A DNA stretch of 64,000 bases from Amycolatopsis thermophila. GTDB lineage: Bacteria; Actinomycetota; Actinomycetes; Mycobacteriales; Pseudonocardiaceae. The stretch's first letter is position 1. Each line of letters opens with the position of its first letter. The stretch is from assembly GCF_030814215.1 (NCBI RefSeq), contig NZ_JAUSUT010000001.1:6324001-6388000 (forward strand). The letters run 5' to 3'. A model generated the notes under the pieces. That model saw only the letters and a program-made list of their open reading frames with translations, did not search any database and was not told the DNA's origin. Positions 9,126 through 17,709 of the stretch are shown here, in pieces. The translations under genes were made by a program, and so were the position numbers.

Positions 9126-9915
9126 AACCACCCAAAAGAGACAAATTGGCAGGTCGGCGCGTCGGGCGTGTCGGGCCGGCCGCGTGGGCGCCACAGCGCA
9201 GCTCCCGAACCGCCCGGCGCGGGGGTACGGCACGGCGGCACAGTTCGCGACAAGCGCAGTTGCCAGCAACACTGCGCGCCAGTCGAGGGGTTCCGGCCCG
9301 CCGCCATGCGCGGTCAGCACCGCCCCATCGGCCCGGGCGACGTCGCGAAGGGCCCGGCCAGGTGGGCGTCCCGAACCGCCCGCCGCGGGGGTACCGCGCA
9401 GCGGCGCAGTTCGCCCCAACGCAGTCGACAGCAACACTGCGCGCGCCAGCGCAGGCGCGGCAGCCGAGCCCACCGCTACGGCGCGGTCAGCACCGCCCCA
9501 TCGACCCAGGGGACGTGACCACCCGGAAAGAGACAAGCGGCAAGGCAGCGCGACGAGCCCGGCCAGGTGGGCGCCCCGAACAGACCGCCGCGGGGGTACC
9601 GCGCAGCGGCGCAGTTCGCCCGACCGCCGTCGGCAGCAACACTGCGCGCGCCAGCACAGGCGCGGCAGCCGAGCCCGCTGCTACGGCGCGGTCACCACCG
9701 CCCCATCGACCCGGGGGACGTGACCCCCCGGAAAGAGACAAGCGGCAAGGCAGCGCGACGAGCCCGGCCAGGTGGGCGTCCCGAACAGACCGCCGCGGGG
9801 GTACCGCGCAGCGGCGCAGTTCGCCCGACCGCCGTCGGCAGCAACACTGCGCGCGCCAGCACAGGCGCGGCAGCCGAGCCCGCTGCTACGGCGCGGTCAG
9901 CACCGCCCCGCCGAG
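9126..9915. repeat. 205-bp tandem repeat array (about four units)
   Basis: Landmarks recur at fixed spacing: CTACGGCGCGGTCA at 9476, 9681 and 9886 (205 bp apart) and AAAGAGAC at 9527 and 9732 (205 bp). A diverged copy is centred near 9240 and one unit lacking about 32 bp runs 9354-9526. The two youngest copies differ at only a few positions. The right end of the unit is coding: the last unit runs into the final codons of the PucR-type gene (stop 9886-9888), and each upstream copy repeats that stop region. Each unit holds an inverted repeat GCGCAGT...ACTGCGC. 205 is not a multiple of 3, so the units are not a protein repeat. Confidence 0.88.
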
Positions 9916-11136
9916 CCGGTGGCACAACCGCAGCGCCAGCTCGACGTCCAGGCGGTTGTCCGACACCGGGCGGCCCAGCATCTCCTCCGCCTTGCGGACC
10001 CGGTACTGCACCGAGTTCTTGTGCATCGTCAGCTGCGTGGCCGCGGCCGTGTAGCTGCCGCCGGCGGCCAGGAAGACCCGCAGCGTCTCGCGCAGCCGGG
10101 CGTGCTGCTCGTCGTCGGTGGCCAGATCGCCCAGCGTGTCGGCGACCCAGCCGCGGGCCGCGCTCATGTCGCCCGCCATCAGGGCCATCGCGCCGACCTC
10201 GCGGAAGGTCAGCACCCGGTCGCAGTGCTCGCCCGCGGCGAAGGCCAGGTTGTACACGCGCTGCGCCTGCCGGTGGCTGCGCCGGAACCCGTCCAGCCCC
10301 TCCCCCGGATCGCCGAGCACGAACCGGATACCCGGATCGGCCTTGTCGAGGGCCTTGCGCACGCACTCCTCGTCCGGCATCGCGGCCCGCTCCAGCGGGA
10401 ACCACACCCACGCGCAGACCTCGTCGTTGGGCACGAACAGCGGCCCGCCCGCGCTCGGCAACCCCCCGGCGAGCTCGGTCGCGACCGCCTCCAGCGCGCC
10501 CAGAACGTGCCCGGCTCCGGGCACCGGCGCCTGCCAGACGATCATCGCCAGGTGGGTGCCGCGCAGCCGGTAGCCGAGGCTGGCCTCGCTGGTGTCGGTC
10601 GTCCCGCCGTCGAGCAGCGCCCGCACCCGAGCGGCGCGCACCGCGCTGCGGTTGACCAGCCAGCGGTCGCGTTCCTCCTGGTAGGCGGACACGACCTGCT
10701 GCGTGACGCGGTCGATGAACGCGAACGCGCCGGTCAGGGCGTGCCCCATCATGGCGCCGAGCAGCCGCGGATCGGACTCGATCTCGACCGCCTCGCGCAG
10801 GGAATAATCCAGGATCGCGGTCTGCCCCAGGTAGTAGGCGCGGATCAGGTCGACCACCGGGGTGCCGCGCTGGGCCAGCCTGCGCGCGTACTCCATCGCC
10901 GCGGCCGGCGCCTCCACCCGGGACGGATCGATGCCGTGCTGGAAGATCCGCAGCGCGGTGTCGACGTTCTGGTAGACGCTCGCGGACAGCAGGCTCAGGA
11001 CGCTCTCGTCGTCGTTGACCAGATGGGGCAGTTCGCGCGCGTACAACTGGACCAGCTCGCCGGTCAGTTCGGTGGCCCGCTCCGCCAGCGCGGCGGCCAC
11101 CTTCGCCACTCCCTCGATCGCGTCTGCGTCCGCCAC
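9886..11136 (-). CDS. PucR/CdaR-type helix-turn-helix transcriptional regulator
   Basis: The 416-aa protein has an N-terminal all-helical sensor-like region (about 1-180), a GGDEF-like middle segment, and the C-terminal PucR HTH: 'LRVFLAAGGSYTAAATQL' followed by 'HKNSVQYRVRKAEEML'. Such proteins are typically activators of catabolic or developmental genes. The target is not evident. Its last codons (...GAVLTAP-stop) are the edge of the 205-bp array, so the gene itself was the source or target of the duplication, and its mRNA would run through the array. It is divergent from the DUF402 gene with a 58-bp spacer. The ATG at 11136 is well placed for the family. Confidence 0.85.
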   Translation of the reverse strand: MADADAIEGVAKVAAALAERATELTGELVQLYARELPHLVNDDESVLSLLSASVYQNVDTALRIFQHGIDPSRVEAPAAAMEYARRLAQRGTPVVDLIRAYYLGQTAILDYSLREAVEIESDPRLLGAMMGHALTGAFAFIDRVTQQVVSAYQEERDRWLVNRSAVRAARVRALLDGGTTDTSEASLGYRLRGTHLAMIVWQAPVPGAGHVLGALEAVATELAGGLPSAGGPLFVPNDEVCAWVWFPLERAAMPDEECVRKALDKADPGIRFVLGDPGEGLDGFRRSHRQAQRVYNLAFAAGEHCDRVLTFREVGAMALMAGDMSAARGWVADTLGDLATDDEQHARLRETLRVFLAAGGSYTAAATQLTMHKNSVQYRVRKAEEMLGRPVSDNRLDVELALRLCHRLGGAVLTAP

Positions 11137-11194
11137 GTGATCACCCTACCGTCGTGACAGTTTCCTTCCTTCTGTAAACCCGCAGAATGGAGAC

Positions 11195-11737
11195 ATGACC
11201 GCGCACGCCGGGACGATCCACCCCCCGAAGATCGAGACCTTCGACGTCGCGAACCGGACGAACACCGACCCCAAGGGCATCGCCCGCGTGGTCGAGGAGT
11301 TCCGGGTCGAACCCTTCGGCCTGTACTGCGCCCGGCCGACCCCCGGCCGGACCCAGTTCCACTACCTCGAGTCCTGGCTGCTGCCCGGCCTCGGCCTCCG
11401 CCTGACCGACTACTGGTTCCGCCCCGGCCACGAACGCGACCAGGACTTCTACCTCGACGTCGTATCCGTCGACAGGGACGGCGACACGTGGCGCACCACC
11501 GACTGGTACCTGGACCTGGTGGTGCGCGAGGGCGAACGGGTGGACGTGGTCGACACCGACGAGCTGCTCGCCGCGGCCGGCGCCGGCCTGCTGACCCCGG
11601 CCCAGGCCGAACGCGCACTGGAGATCACCTACGCCACCGTCGACGGGCTCGCCGCGCACGGCTACCACGTGGACCGGTGGCTGTCCGCGCACGGCATTCA
11701 GCTGAGCTGGCGCCGCCGCACTCCACCGATCGGTTGA
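11195..11737 (+). CDS. DUF402 family protein
   Basis: The 180-aa product has the DUF402 core 'TTDWYLDLVVREGE' with the acidic pair 'VDVVDTDEL', followed by the C-terminal helix 'AGLLTPAQAERAL'. DUF402 proteins include nucleoside tri-/diphosphatases (Ntdp) and FomD-like nucleotide hydrolases; most actinobacterial members have no known substrate. It is divergent from the PucR-type regulator and stands alone on its strand. Start ATG 11195. Confidence 0.8.
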   Translation: MTAHAGTIHPPKIETFDVANRTNTDPKGIARVVEEFRVEPFGLYCARPTPGRTQFHYLESWLLPGLGLRLTDYWFRPGHERDQDFYLDVVSVDRDGDTWRTTDWYLDLVVREGERVDVVDTDELLAAAGAGLLTPAQAERALEITYATVDGLAAHGYHVDRWLSAHGIQLSWRRRTPPIG

Positions 11738-11819
11738 TGGACGAGATCACCGGCCGGTGGAGCGGGATGTGGCCGCCGGGTCGATCCGTAGCGGCCCGGT
11801 CCCGCGAACGATGGTCGCC

Positions 11820-12734
11820 ATGGGGATCATCGAGGTGGCACACCTCAGCAAACGCTACGGCGAGAAGGTGGCGGTGGCGGACGTGTCCTTCACCGTCGAA
11901 CGGGGCGAGATCTTCGGGATCCTCGGCCCCAACGGCGCCGGGAAGACCACGACCGTCGAATGCCTGGAGGGGCTGCGGCGCCCGGACGGCGGCACGATCC
12001 GGGTGCTGGGCCTGGATCCGCGGCGCGACACCGCGGAACTGCGCCGCCGGCTGGGTGTCCAGCTGCAGGAGACCCAGCTTCCCGACCGGCTCCGCGTCGG
12101 CGAGGCACTGGAGCTGTACGCATCGTTCTACGACGCTCCCGCCGATCCCGGCGAGCTGCTGGACGAGCTGGGCCTGACCGGGGTGCGCGGCACCGCCTAC
12201 CGCAAGCTGTCCGGCGGGCAGAAACAGCGGGTGTCGATCGCGCTCGCGCTGATCGGGCGGCCCGAGGTGGCGGTGCTCGACGAGCTCACCACCGGCCTGG
12301 ACCCGCAGGCACGCCGCGACACCTGGGACGTCATCGAGGGCATCCGCGACCGCGGGGTGACGATCCTGCTCGTCACGCACTTCATGGCGGAGGCGGAGCG
12401 GCTGTGCGACCGGATCGCCGTGATCGACGCCGGCCGGGTGGCCGCGATCGACACGCCCGGCGGGCTGGTCGCGCGGGTGACCGATGAGCAGACCGTCCGG
12501 TTCCGGCCCTCGCGCCCGGTCGGTGACGACCTGTTCACGGCCCTGCCCGAGGTACGGCGCGTGCAGCGGAACGGGGGGCGGATCGTGATCACCGGCACCG
12601 GCGAGTTGGTGCAGGCCGTCACGTCGGTGCTCGCGCGGAACCAGGTCGTCGCGGGCGAGCTGCGGGTGGAGCAGGCCGGGCTGGACGAGGCGTTCGTCGC
12701 GCTCACCGGCCGCACGATCGAGCGGGGGGTGTGA
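11820..12734 (+). CDS. ABC transporter ATP-binding protein (DrrA type)
   Basis: About 304 aa. Walker A 'GPNGAGKTTT', signature 'LSGGQKQR', Walker B 'VAVLDELTTGLDP' and the switch 'THFMAEAERLCD' are intact. The C-terminal 75 residues are the extra domain found in DrrA/CcmA-type exporters. Two in-frame ATGs lie at 11811 and 11820. I prefer 11820 (MGIIEVAHLSKRYG) because it gives the usual family length, though neither has a good ribosome site. The stop overlaps the permease start. The pair would export a small hydrophobic compound; the substrate is unknown. Confidence 0.9.
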   Translation: MGIIEVAHLSKRYGEKVAVADVSFTVERGEIFGILGPNGAGKTTTVECLEGLRRPDGGTIRVLGLDPRRDTAELRRRLGVQLQETQLPDRLRVGEALELYASFYDAPADPGELLDELGLTGVRGTAYRKLSGGQKQRVSIALALIGRPEVAVLDELTTGLDPQARRDTWDVIEGIRDRGVTILLVTHFMAEAERLCDRIAVIDAGRVAAIDTPGGLVARVTDEQTVRFRPSRPVGDDLFTALPEVRRVQRNGGRIVITGTGELVQAVTSVLARNQVVAGELRVEQAGLDEAFVALTGRTIERGV

Positions 12735-13471
12735 TGCTGACCAGGCTCACCGCCGTCGAGGCGAAACTGTTCCTGCGCGACCCGGGCGCGCCGTTGACCG
12801 TGATCGGCATCCCGGTCGCGTTGCTGCTGGTGTTCGGCCTGATGCCGGACGCGAACCGGCCCAGCGAGGACTTCGGCGGCCAGATCCCGCTGTCGGCGTT
12901 CATCGCGCCGCTCTCGGTGGCGATCCTGCTCGGGATGCTGGCCCTCACCCTGTTCCCGGCCGCGATGGCCGCCCACCGGGAGAAGGGGGTGCTGCGCCGG
13001 CTGGCGGCCAGTCCGGTGCCGCCGTCCCGGCTGATCGTCGCGCAGCTGCTGGTCAACCTCGCGGCCGCGCTGGTGGTCGTGCTGGTGATCGTCGTGGGCG
13101 GCCGCCTCGTGCTCGGCCTCGCGCTGCCCGCGAACCCCGGTGGCTTCCTGCTGTCGCTGGTGCTGGGGGTCGTCGCCCTGTTCAGCGTCGGCCTGCTGAT
13201 CGCCGCGCTCGCCCCGACCGGGCGCGCCGCGAGCGGCATCGGCACGGCGGCCTTCTTCCCGATGCTCGCGCTCGGCGGGGTGTGGGTGCCCAAGGAGGAC
13301 CTGCCCGGGGCGCTGCAGCACGTGGCCGACGTGCTCCCGCTCGGCGCGACGCTCAACGCGTTGCGCGCGACGTGGACCGGCGGCCGGCCGGAGCCGCTGC
13401 AGCTGGCCGCGCTGGCGGTGTTCGCCCTGGTCTGCGGTGCCGTGGCGACGCGGGTGTTCCGGTGGAGCTGA
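12734..13471 (+). CDS. ABC-2-type exporter permease
   Basis: 245-aa protein with six predicted helices and the ABC-2 pattern 'REKGVLRRLAASPVPPSRL' in the coupling loop and 'MLALGGVWVPKEDLPGAL' near the end. The start overlaps the ATPase stop (TGATG); GTG 12731 is an alternative start three bases earlier. It forms a two-gene exporter with the preceding ATPase. Its 3' end overlaps the first bases of the degenerate GT39 reading frame. Confidence 0.9.
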   Translation: MLTRLTAVEAKLFLRDPGAPLTVIGIPVALLLVFGLMPDANRPSEDFGGQIPLSAFIAPLSVAILLGMLALTLFPAAMAAHREKGVLRRLAASPVPPSRLIVAQLLVNLAAALVVVLVIVVGGRLVLGLALPANPGGFLLSLVLGVVALFSVGLLIAALAPTGRAASGIGTAAFFPMLALGGVWVPKEDLPGALQHVADVLPLGATLNALRATWTGGRPEPLQLAALAVFALVCGAVATRVFRWS

Positions 13472-13848
13472 AGAAGTTGACGTTCGTGGGCAACCGATCG
13501 GGCGCGGACGGCGTCACAGAGGCGAAGCTCGCTCGCGTTCCCGCGCTCGGCATGGCGGGGGCCGTGGCGGTGCTGTTGCTCGTCACCAGCGGCCGCTACG
13601 GCTACTTCGGCGACGAGCTGTCTTTCCTGGCGGCTGGTCGGCATCTGGCTTGGGGGTATGCCGACCAGCCGCCAGTACACCCCCTGCCGGCCCACCTGGA
13701 GGTGCTGTTCGTCGGCGACGATCCCGGCATCCTGGCCGGGCGGTTCACCAGCGTGACGCCGGCGGGGCGGATCGACGACGGCCCGGCCTCCGGCCAGGGT
13801 ACGGCGCTGTGGCCGGAGCTGCGGGACTTCGGACCGGGCACCGGATAA
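13462..13848 (+). pseudogene. Internally deleted GT39-type mannosyltransferase remnant
   Basis: The 128-codon frame starts like a membrane GT39 (PMT/ArnT-like) enzyme: one hydrophobic helix, then 'SGRYGYFGDELSFLAAG' and 'HLAWGYADQPPVHP', which include the acidic motif of the first extracytoplasmic loop. It then jumps directly to 'LEVLFVGDDP...' and 'ALWPELRDFG', which resemble the C-terminal tail of the same family. Intact members are roughly 500 aa with 10 or more helices, so most of the enzyme has been lost while both ends remain in frame. This is consistent with one large internal deletion. Recognition of the C-terminal part is from memory of the family. Confidence 0.55.
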
Positions 13849-15081
13849 TGCGTCTCGTGAACCGTCCCTTCTGGTCCTCGTCGCTCGACTTCGCCGTCGG
13901 GTCCGGTGGCGCGTGGTCGGAGAAGTGGGACCGCTGGGCCGGGCACCGCCTGCCCTACCTGCTGCTGGGCCTCGGGGTCGTGCTCAGCCACCGGGCCGAC
14001 GTGCTGGCGCCGGCCGGCGCCGCCCTCGTCTGGCTGCTGGTGAAAGACCTCGCGGTGCCCCGGCGGTGGCGGTCCCACGGGATCACCCTCGCGGTCTCCT
14101 TCGCCGGGACGCTGACGATGGCCGCGCTGCTGATGTACCGGGACCCGCTGTTCCTGGTGTTCATGATCAGCTGCTTCTTCACCGCCCTGAAGCTCAAGCC
14201 CGCCGCGCTCGGCGTGCTGGGCCTGGCCGCGACGTCGCTGCTGATCAACACGATCGGCTCCGGCGGGCCGGTGCCGGCACTGCGGAGCAGCCGGTGCTGT
14301 GGCTGACGATCGTGGCCGTGCAGACCACCGCGATCTGCGGCGGCACGATCGCGTCGCGGAAGATCAGCGAGCAGAACGAGGCGCGGCGCGCGGCGCTGGC
14401 CGAACTGGAGTCGGCGCTGCAGGAGAACGCCGGCCTGCACCGGCAGCTGCTCGCCCAGGCGCGCGAGGCCGGGGTGCTGGAGGAGCGGCAGCGGCTGAGC
14501 CGCGAGATCCACGACACGCTGGCGCAGGGGTTCACCGGGATCATCACCCAGCTGGAAGCCGCCGAACTGGCCGAACGCGACCCGGCCGAGTGGCGGCGCC
14601 GCCTGTCCACCGCCCTCGCGCTGGCGCGGGAGAACCTGACCGAGGCGCGCCGGTCGGTGCACGCGCTGCGGCCGGGCCCGCTCGACGAAGCCGGGCTCCC
14701 CGAGGCGCTCAACGCCGTCGCCGCCCGGTGGGCGCAGCGCTGCGCGGTGGACGTCGAGTTCACCGCGACCGGCTCACCGCGCCCGTGCACCCGGAGATCG
14801 AGGCGACGCTGCTGCGGGTCGCCCAGGAGGCGTTGTCCAATGTGGCCAAACACGCGGGCGCTCGTCGCGTCGGACTCACGTTGTCCTACATGGAGGATCA
14901 GGTGACGCTCGACGTGCGCGACGACGGCGCCGGTTTCGACCCGGCGCGGCGCGGTGACGGGTTCGGGCTGACCGGGATGCTGCAACGGGTGCAACGGCTC
15001 GCCGGGACGCTCGCCGTGGAGTCCGAACCCGGTGGCGGCACGGCGATCTCGGCGAGCCTGCCCGCGATCGGGGCCACATGA
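13848..15081 (+). pseudogene. Sensor histidine kinase (HisKA_3/NarX type), two frameshifts
   Basis: Three frames together make one kinase. From ATG 13848: an N-terminal region with four hydrophobic helices ('YLLLGLGVVLSH' onward). After a shift near 14265-14290: 'WLTIVAVQTTAICGG', a coiled coil, and the phospho-acceptor 'EERQRLSREIHDTLAQGF' with His in 'REIHDT'. After a second shift near 14768-14782: the HATPase domain 'LLRVAQEALSNVAKHAGA' and 'DDGAGFDP'. Both junctions need one added base to restore the frame, so each looks like a 1-nt loss. It could be a decaying gene or a sequencing error. The partner regulator overlaps its 3' end and is intact. Confidence 0.7.
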
Positions 15082-15728
15082 TCACCCTGGTCATCGCCGA
15101 CGACCACCCCGTGGTGCGGGACGGCCTGCGCGGGATCTTCACCCCCGAGCACGGGTTCGAGGTGCTCGGCGAGGCGGGCGACGGCGCCGAGGCGGTCGCG
15201 CTCGCCGAGCGGGTCGGGCCGGACGTCGTGCTGATGGACCTGCGCATGCCCGGCACCGACGGGGTGCACGCGATCGCCGAGCTGGCGCGGCGCGGCAACC
15301 GGGCGCGGGTGCTCGTGCTGACCACCTACGACACCGATTCGGACGTGCTGCCCGCGATCGAGGCCGGCGCGACGGGCTACCTGCTCAAGGACGCGCCGCG
15401 CGAGGAGCTGTTCCGCGCCGTGCGGGCGGCCTCCCGCGGCGAGGCGGTGCTCTCCCCCGCCGTCGCGAGCCGGCTGATGGGGCAGATGCGCGCGCCGGCC
15501 CGCGAGGAGCTGAGCCGGCGCGAGATCGAGGTGCTGACCCTCATCGCCCGCGGCGGCACGAACCGCGACGCGGCCGCGAAGCTGTTCATCAGCGAGGCCA
15601 CCGTGAAGACGCACCTGTTGCACGCCTACGCGAAACTCGGCGTGAACGACCGCGCGGCCGCGGTGGCCACCGCGTTGCGGCTCGGGCTCATCGACCCCGG
15701 CCCGGTCACCCGGCCAGGCAGCCGGTGA
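15078..15728 (+). CDS. NarL/LuxR-type response regulator
   Basis: 216 aa. Receiver domain with the acidic pair 'ADDH' (8-9), phospho-acceptor Asp54 in 'VVLMDLRMPG', Thr in 'VLTTYD' and Lys104 in 'YLLKDAP', followed by a LuxR-type HTH with the 'LTLIARGGTNRDAAAKLFIS' and 'ATVKTHL' segments. The start overlaps the kinase stop (ATGA), so it is the partner of the frameshifted kinase. If that kinase is truly dead, the regulator is an orphan that may be phosphorylated by another kinase. The 3' end overlaps the convergent hydrolase gene by 23 bp. Confidence 0.92.
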   Translation: MITLVIADDHPVVRDGLRGIFTPEHGFEVLGEAGDGAEAVALAERVGPDVVLMDLRMPGTDGVHAIAELARRGNRARVLVLTTYDTDSDVLPAIEAGATGYLLKDAPREELFRAVRAASRGEAVLSPAVASRLMGQMRAPAREELSRREIEVLTLIARGGTNRDAAAKLFISEATVKTHLLHAYAKLGVNDRAAAVATALRLGLIDPGPVTRPGSR

Positions 15729-16575
15729 CGAGCTTCGCGACAGCCTCGGGCTGGTCCTCCGTCACGTAGGTGTAGGCGTCCTCGACGGTGTGCAGGTCCG
15801 CGCCCAGCTCACGGGCGTAGCGGGTGGCGTGGGCGAGCGGGAAGACGTGGTCCTCGGCCGCCCAGACGAGGTGGACCGGCTTGCCGAAGTCCCGGACGAG
15901 GCGCCGGGCGGCGGCGCGCGTGTAGCGGGCCGAGACCGAGCCGATCGCCTTGCGCCCGTCGTGCCGGATGTCGGCCCGCTCCAGGACCGGGCGCACGTAG
16001 CTGTTCATCACGCGCGCCTCGATCGGGTGCTTCGCCAGCCAGCCGTAGGTGTTGCGCCACCGCCACGTCCGTTCCAGGCGGAGCACCTGGTAGAGCGCGC
16101 GGTAGGTGACCGGGTTCGCGGCGGTGGCCTTGAGCAGGCCGAACCCGCCGGGGCTGGGCGGCCAGGTGTCCTCCGGCGTCTCGCACGAGGACAGCACGAG
16201 CCCGCCGATCCGCTCCGGGTGGGCGACCGCGGCCAGCTGGCTGTAGGCGCCGCCCGAGTCGTTGCCGAACAGGGTCACCTCGCGCAGGTCGAGCTCGGCG
16301 AGCAGGTCCGCGAGGAGGCGCGCCACGCCGGGCGGGGTCAGGTCGCCGTCGCGGTCCACCGGCACGGTGTGCGCGCCCAGCGGCAGGTCCGGGGTGATGC
16401 AGCGGAAGCGGGCCGCGAGCAGGGGGACGACCTTGCGGAACAGGTTCGCGTTGACCAGGTAACCGTGCGCGAACACGATCACCGGCCCCGCGCCCCGGTC
16501 GTGGAACCGCAGCCGGCCCGACGGCAGCCGCACCTCGCGGGACTCGCCGAGCTCCGGATCTCGCCAGTCGTTCAC
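15706..16575 (-). CDS. Alpha/beta-fold hydrolase, haloalkane dehalogenase/epoxide hydrolase-like
   Basis: 289 aa from GTG 16575, which has a strong AGGAGGG site; longer in-frame starts up to 16638 would overlap the operator. The HGYLVNANLF loop gives the oxyanion/HG motif. The nucleophile elbow 'LFGNDSGGAYSQ' has Asp, not Ser, at the catalytic position, as in haloalkane dehalogenases and epoxide hydrolases. A late 'VWAAEDHVFPLAHA' carries the acid region, but the usual catalytic His near the C-terminus is not obvious ('EDAYTYVTEDQP'), so activity is uncertain. It is divergent from a TetR gene whose probable operators lie in between. Confidence 0.8.
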   Translation of the reverse strand: MNDWRDPELGESREVRLPSGRLRFHDRGAGPVIVFAHGYLVNANLFRKVVPLLAARFRCITPDLPLGAHTVPVDRDGDLTPPGVARLLADLLAELDLREVTLFGNDSGGAYSQLAAVAHPERIGGLVLSSCETPEDTWPPSPGGFGLLKATAANPVTYRALYQVLRLERTWRWRNTYGWLAKHPIEARVMNSYVRPVLERADIRHDGRKAIGSVSARYTRAAARRLVRDFGKPVHLVWAAEDHVFPLAHATRYARELGADLHTVEDAYTYVTEDQPEAVAKLVTGCLAG

Positions 16576-16589
16576 CGCGCCCTCCTTCT

Positions 16590-16646
16590 TGTAATGATTG
16601 CAAGAAGTACGGTAGCGCTCGCGGCGGTTTTTTTGCAACCATTGCA
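16590..16646. promoter_or_regulatory. Paired TetR-type operator sites
   Basis: Two 13-bp imperfect palindromes of one sequence class, TGYAAY(C)ATTRCA, lie in opposite orientation between the divergent genes: TGTAATGATTGCA (16590-16602) and TGCAACCATTGCA (16634-16646), centres 44 bp apart. One sits next to each start codon. The TetR protein encoded on the right is the obvious candidate ligand and would repress both itself and the hydrolase gene. Confidence 0.65.
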
Positions 16647-16649
16647 GGA

Positions 16650-17258
16650 ATGGACCCCCGGAAACGACGCACGATCGACGCCCTGCTGCAGGCGGGCGAG
16701 GAGCTCTTCGCCTCCCGCGGGGTGGACGAGGTCACCGTCGAACAGATCGCCGGGAAGGCGGGCGTGGCGGTCGGCTCGATCTACAACCACTTCGGCTCGA
16801 AGGCCGGCCTGCACGCGGCGATCGTGGAGCGCGCGCTAAGCGCCGACCGCGACCACATGGACCGGGCCTACACGGCCGGGCGCACCCCGGTCGAGCAGCT
16901 GTTCGCGGCGGCCGAGGAGTACCTGGAGTTCTACCTGGCCTACCCCGAGTACTTCCGCATGCTGGCGTTCCCGGGCACACCCGGCCAGTACCCGGCGGGG
17001 CAGGACCTCGCCGGGCGGCTGGCGCGGTCGGTCGACCAGCAGAACCGGCGGATGGTGGAGGCGCTGCGGGCGGGCATCGCGGACGGCACCCTGCGCGACG
17101 TCGACCCCGAACAGGTCGCGACGATCCTGTGGGCGTCCTGGAACGGGGTGATCAGCCTCGGATGGCGGCCGGACGCCCTGCACCGCACCGAAGGCGAGCT
17201 GAGGGAGCTCCTCCGCACCGCGACGGACGTCGTGGCGCGTGGTTTGCTGGCCCGGTGA
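16650..17258 (+). CDS. TetR-family transcriptional regulator
   Basis: 202 aa. N-terminal HTH 'VEQIAGKAGVAVGSIYNHF' (about 32-50) followed by a helical ligand-binding domain with a 'YLEFYLAYPEYFRMLAF' helix found in several TetR groups. The ATG at 16650 is only 3 nt past the right-hand operator, so bound repressor would block both promoters. Its neighbour suggests control of the divergent hydrolase. The inducer is unknown. Confidence 0.9.
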   Translation: MDPRKRRTIDALLQAGEELFASRGVDEVTVEQIAGKAGVAVGSIYNHFGSKAGLHAAIVERALSADRDHMDRAYTAGRTPVEQLFAAAEEYLEFYLAYPEYFRMLAFPGTPGQYPAGQDLAGRLARSVDQQNRRMVEALRAGIADGTLRDVDPEQVATILWASWNGVISLGWRPDALHRTEGELRELLRTATDVVARGLLAR

Positions 17259-17355
17259 CGAGCGCCCGGCGGCACGCGCGCGGGCCCCGCCGCAAGCGGC
17301 GACACCAGGGCCGGGCGGCGCGCGTCGGATGGACGTCGCGCGCTCCTGGCCGGGT

Positions 17356-17571
17356 GAGCGGCATGGGGCCGGACAGGCGACCGCCGACGGCATACGCCGG
17401 GCCGGGCGGGCACGGGGCACGGCGGCGAATCGCGGACCGTCCGCACGCCGCCCCGACGGGCGGCTGACTCGGGGCCCGGCCGGGCGGCGGGCACGAGCAT
17501 GGCCGACGGCACGAGACCGGACGAGCGGCATCGGCCGGACAGGCGACCGCCGACGGCATAGGCCGGGCCGG
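17356..17571 (+). repeat. Pair of about 50-bp direct repeats in a gene-free stretch
   Basis: The 451-bp gap 17259-17709 holds no convincing gene. Within it, near-identical segments occur at 17356-17405 and 17523-17571, both built on GAGCGGCAT, CCGGACAGGCGACCGCC and GACGGCATA, 167 bp apart. Flanking sequence is GC-rich with further short echoes (GACGGCACGAG, GGGCACGAGCAT). Nothing resembling a transposase, tRNA or attachment site was seen. Confidence 0.6.
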
Positions 17572-17709
17572 CTCCCCGGGAGCACGGCCTCCCGGACACT
17601 GCCACCACCGGCCAGGCAGCCAGCGGCGAATTCCGCGCGTGGCTGCACACACGAACCGCAGGGCGGCTCCGCCGCGCAGCCCCCGGTGGACGCTGTTGTC
17701 CGGCCCCGG

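Noticed and set aside
6237..9518. Plus-strand open frame of about 1090 codons opposite uvrB
   Set aside because: It is antisense to a complete uvrB. Composition is repetitive and no motif is recognisable.
9126..9915. CRISPR array
   Set aside because: The repeats are contiguous 205-bp units without spacers, and no cas genes are present.
9146..10054. Open frames running through the 205-bp array as a possible repeat protein
   Set aside because: The period is not a multiple of three, so each unit is read in a different frame. No ribosome site and no conserved peptide across units.
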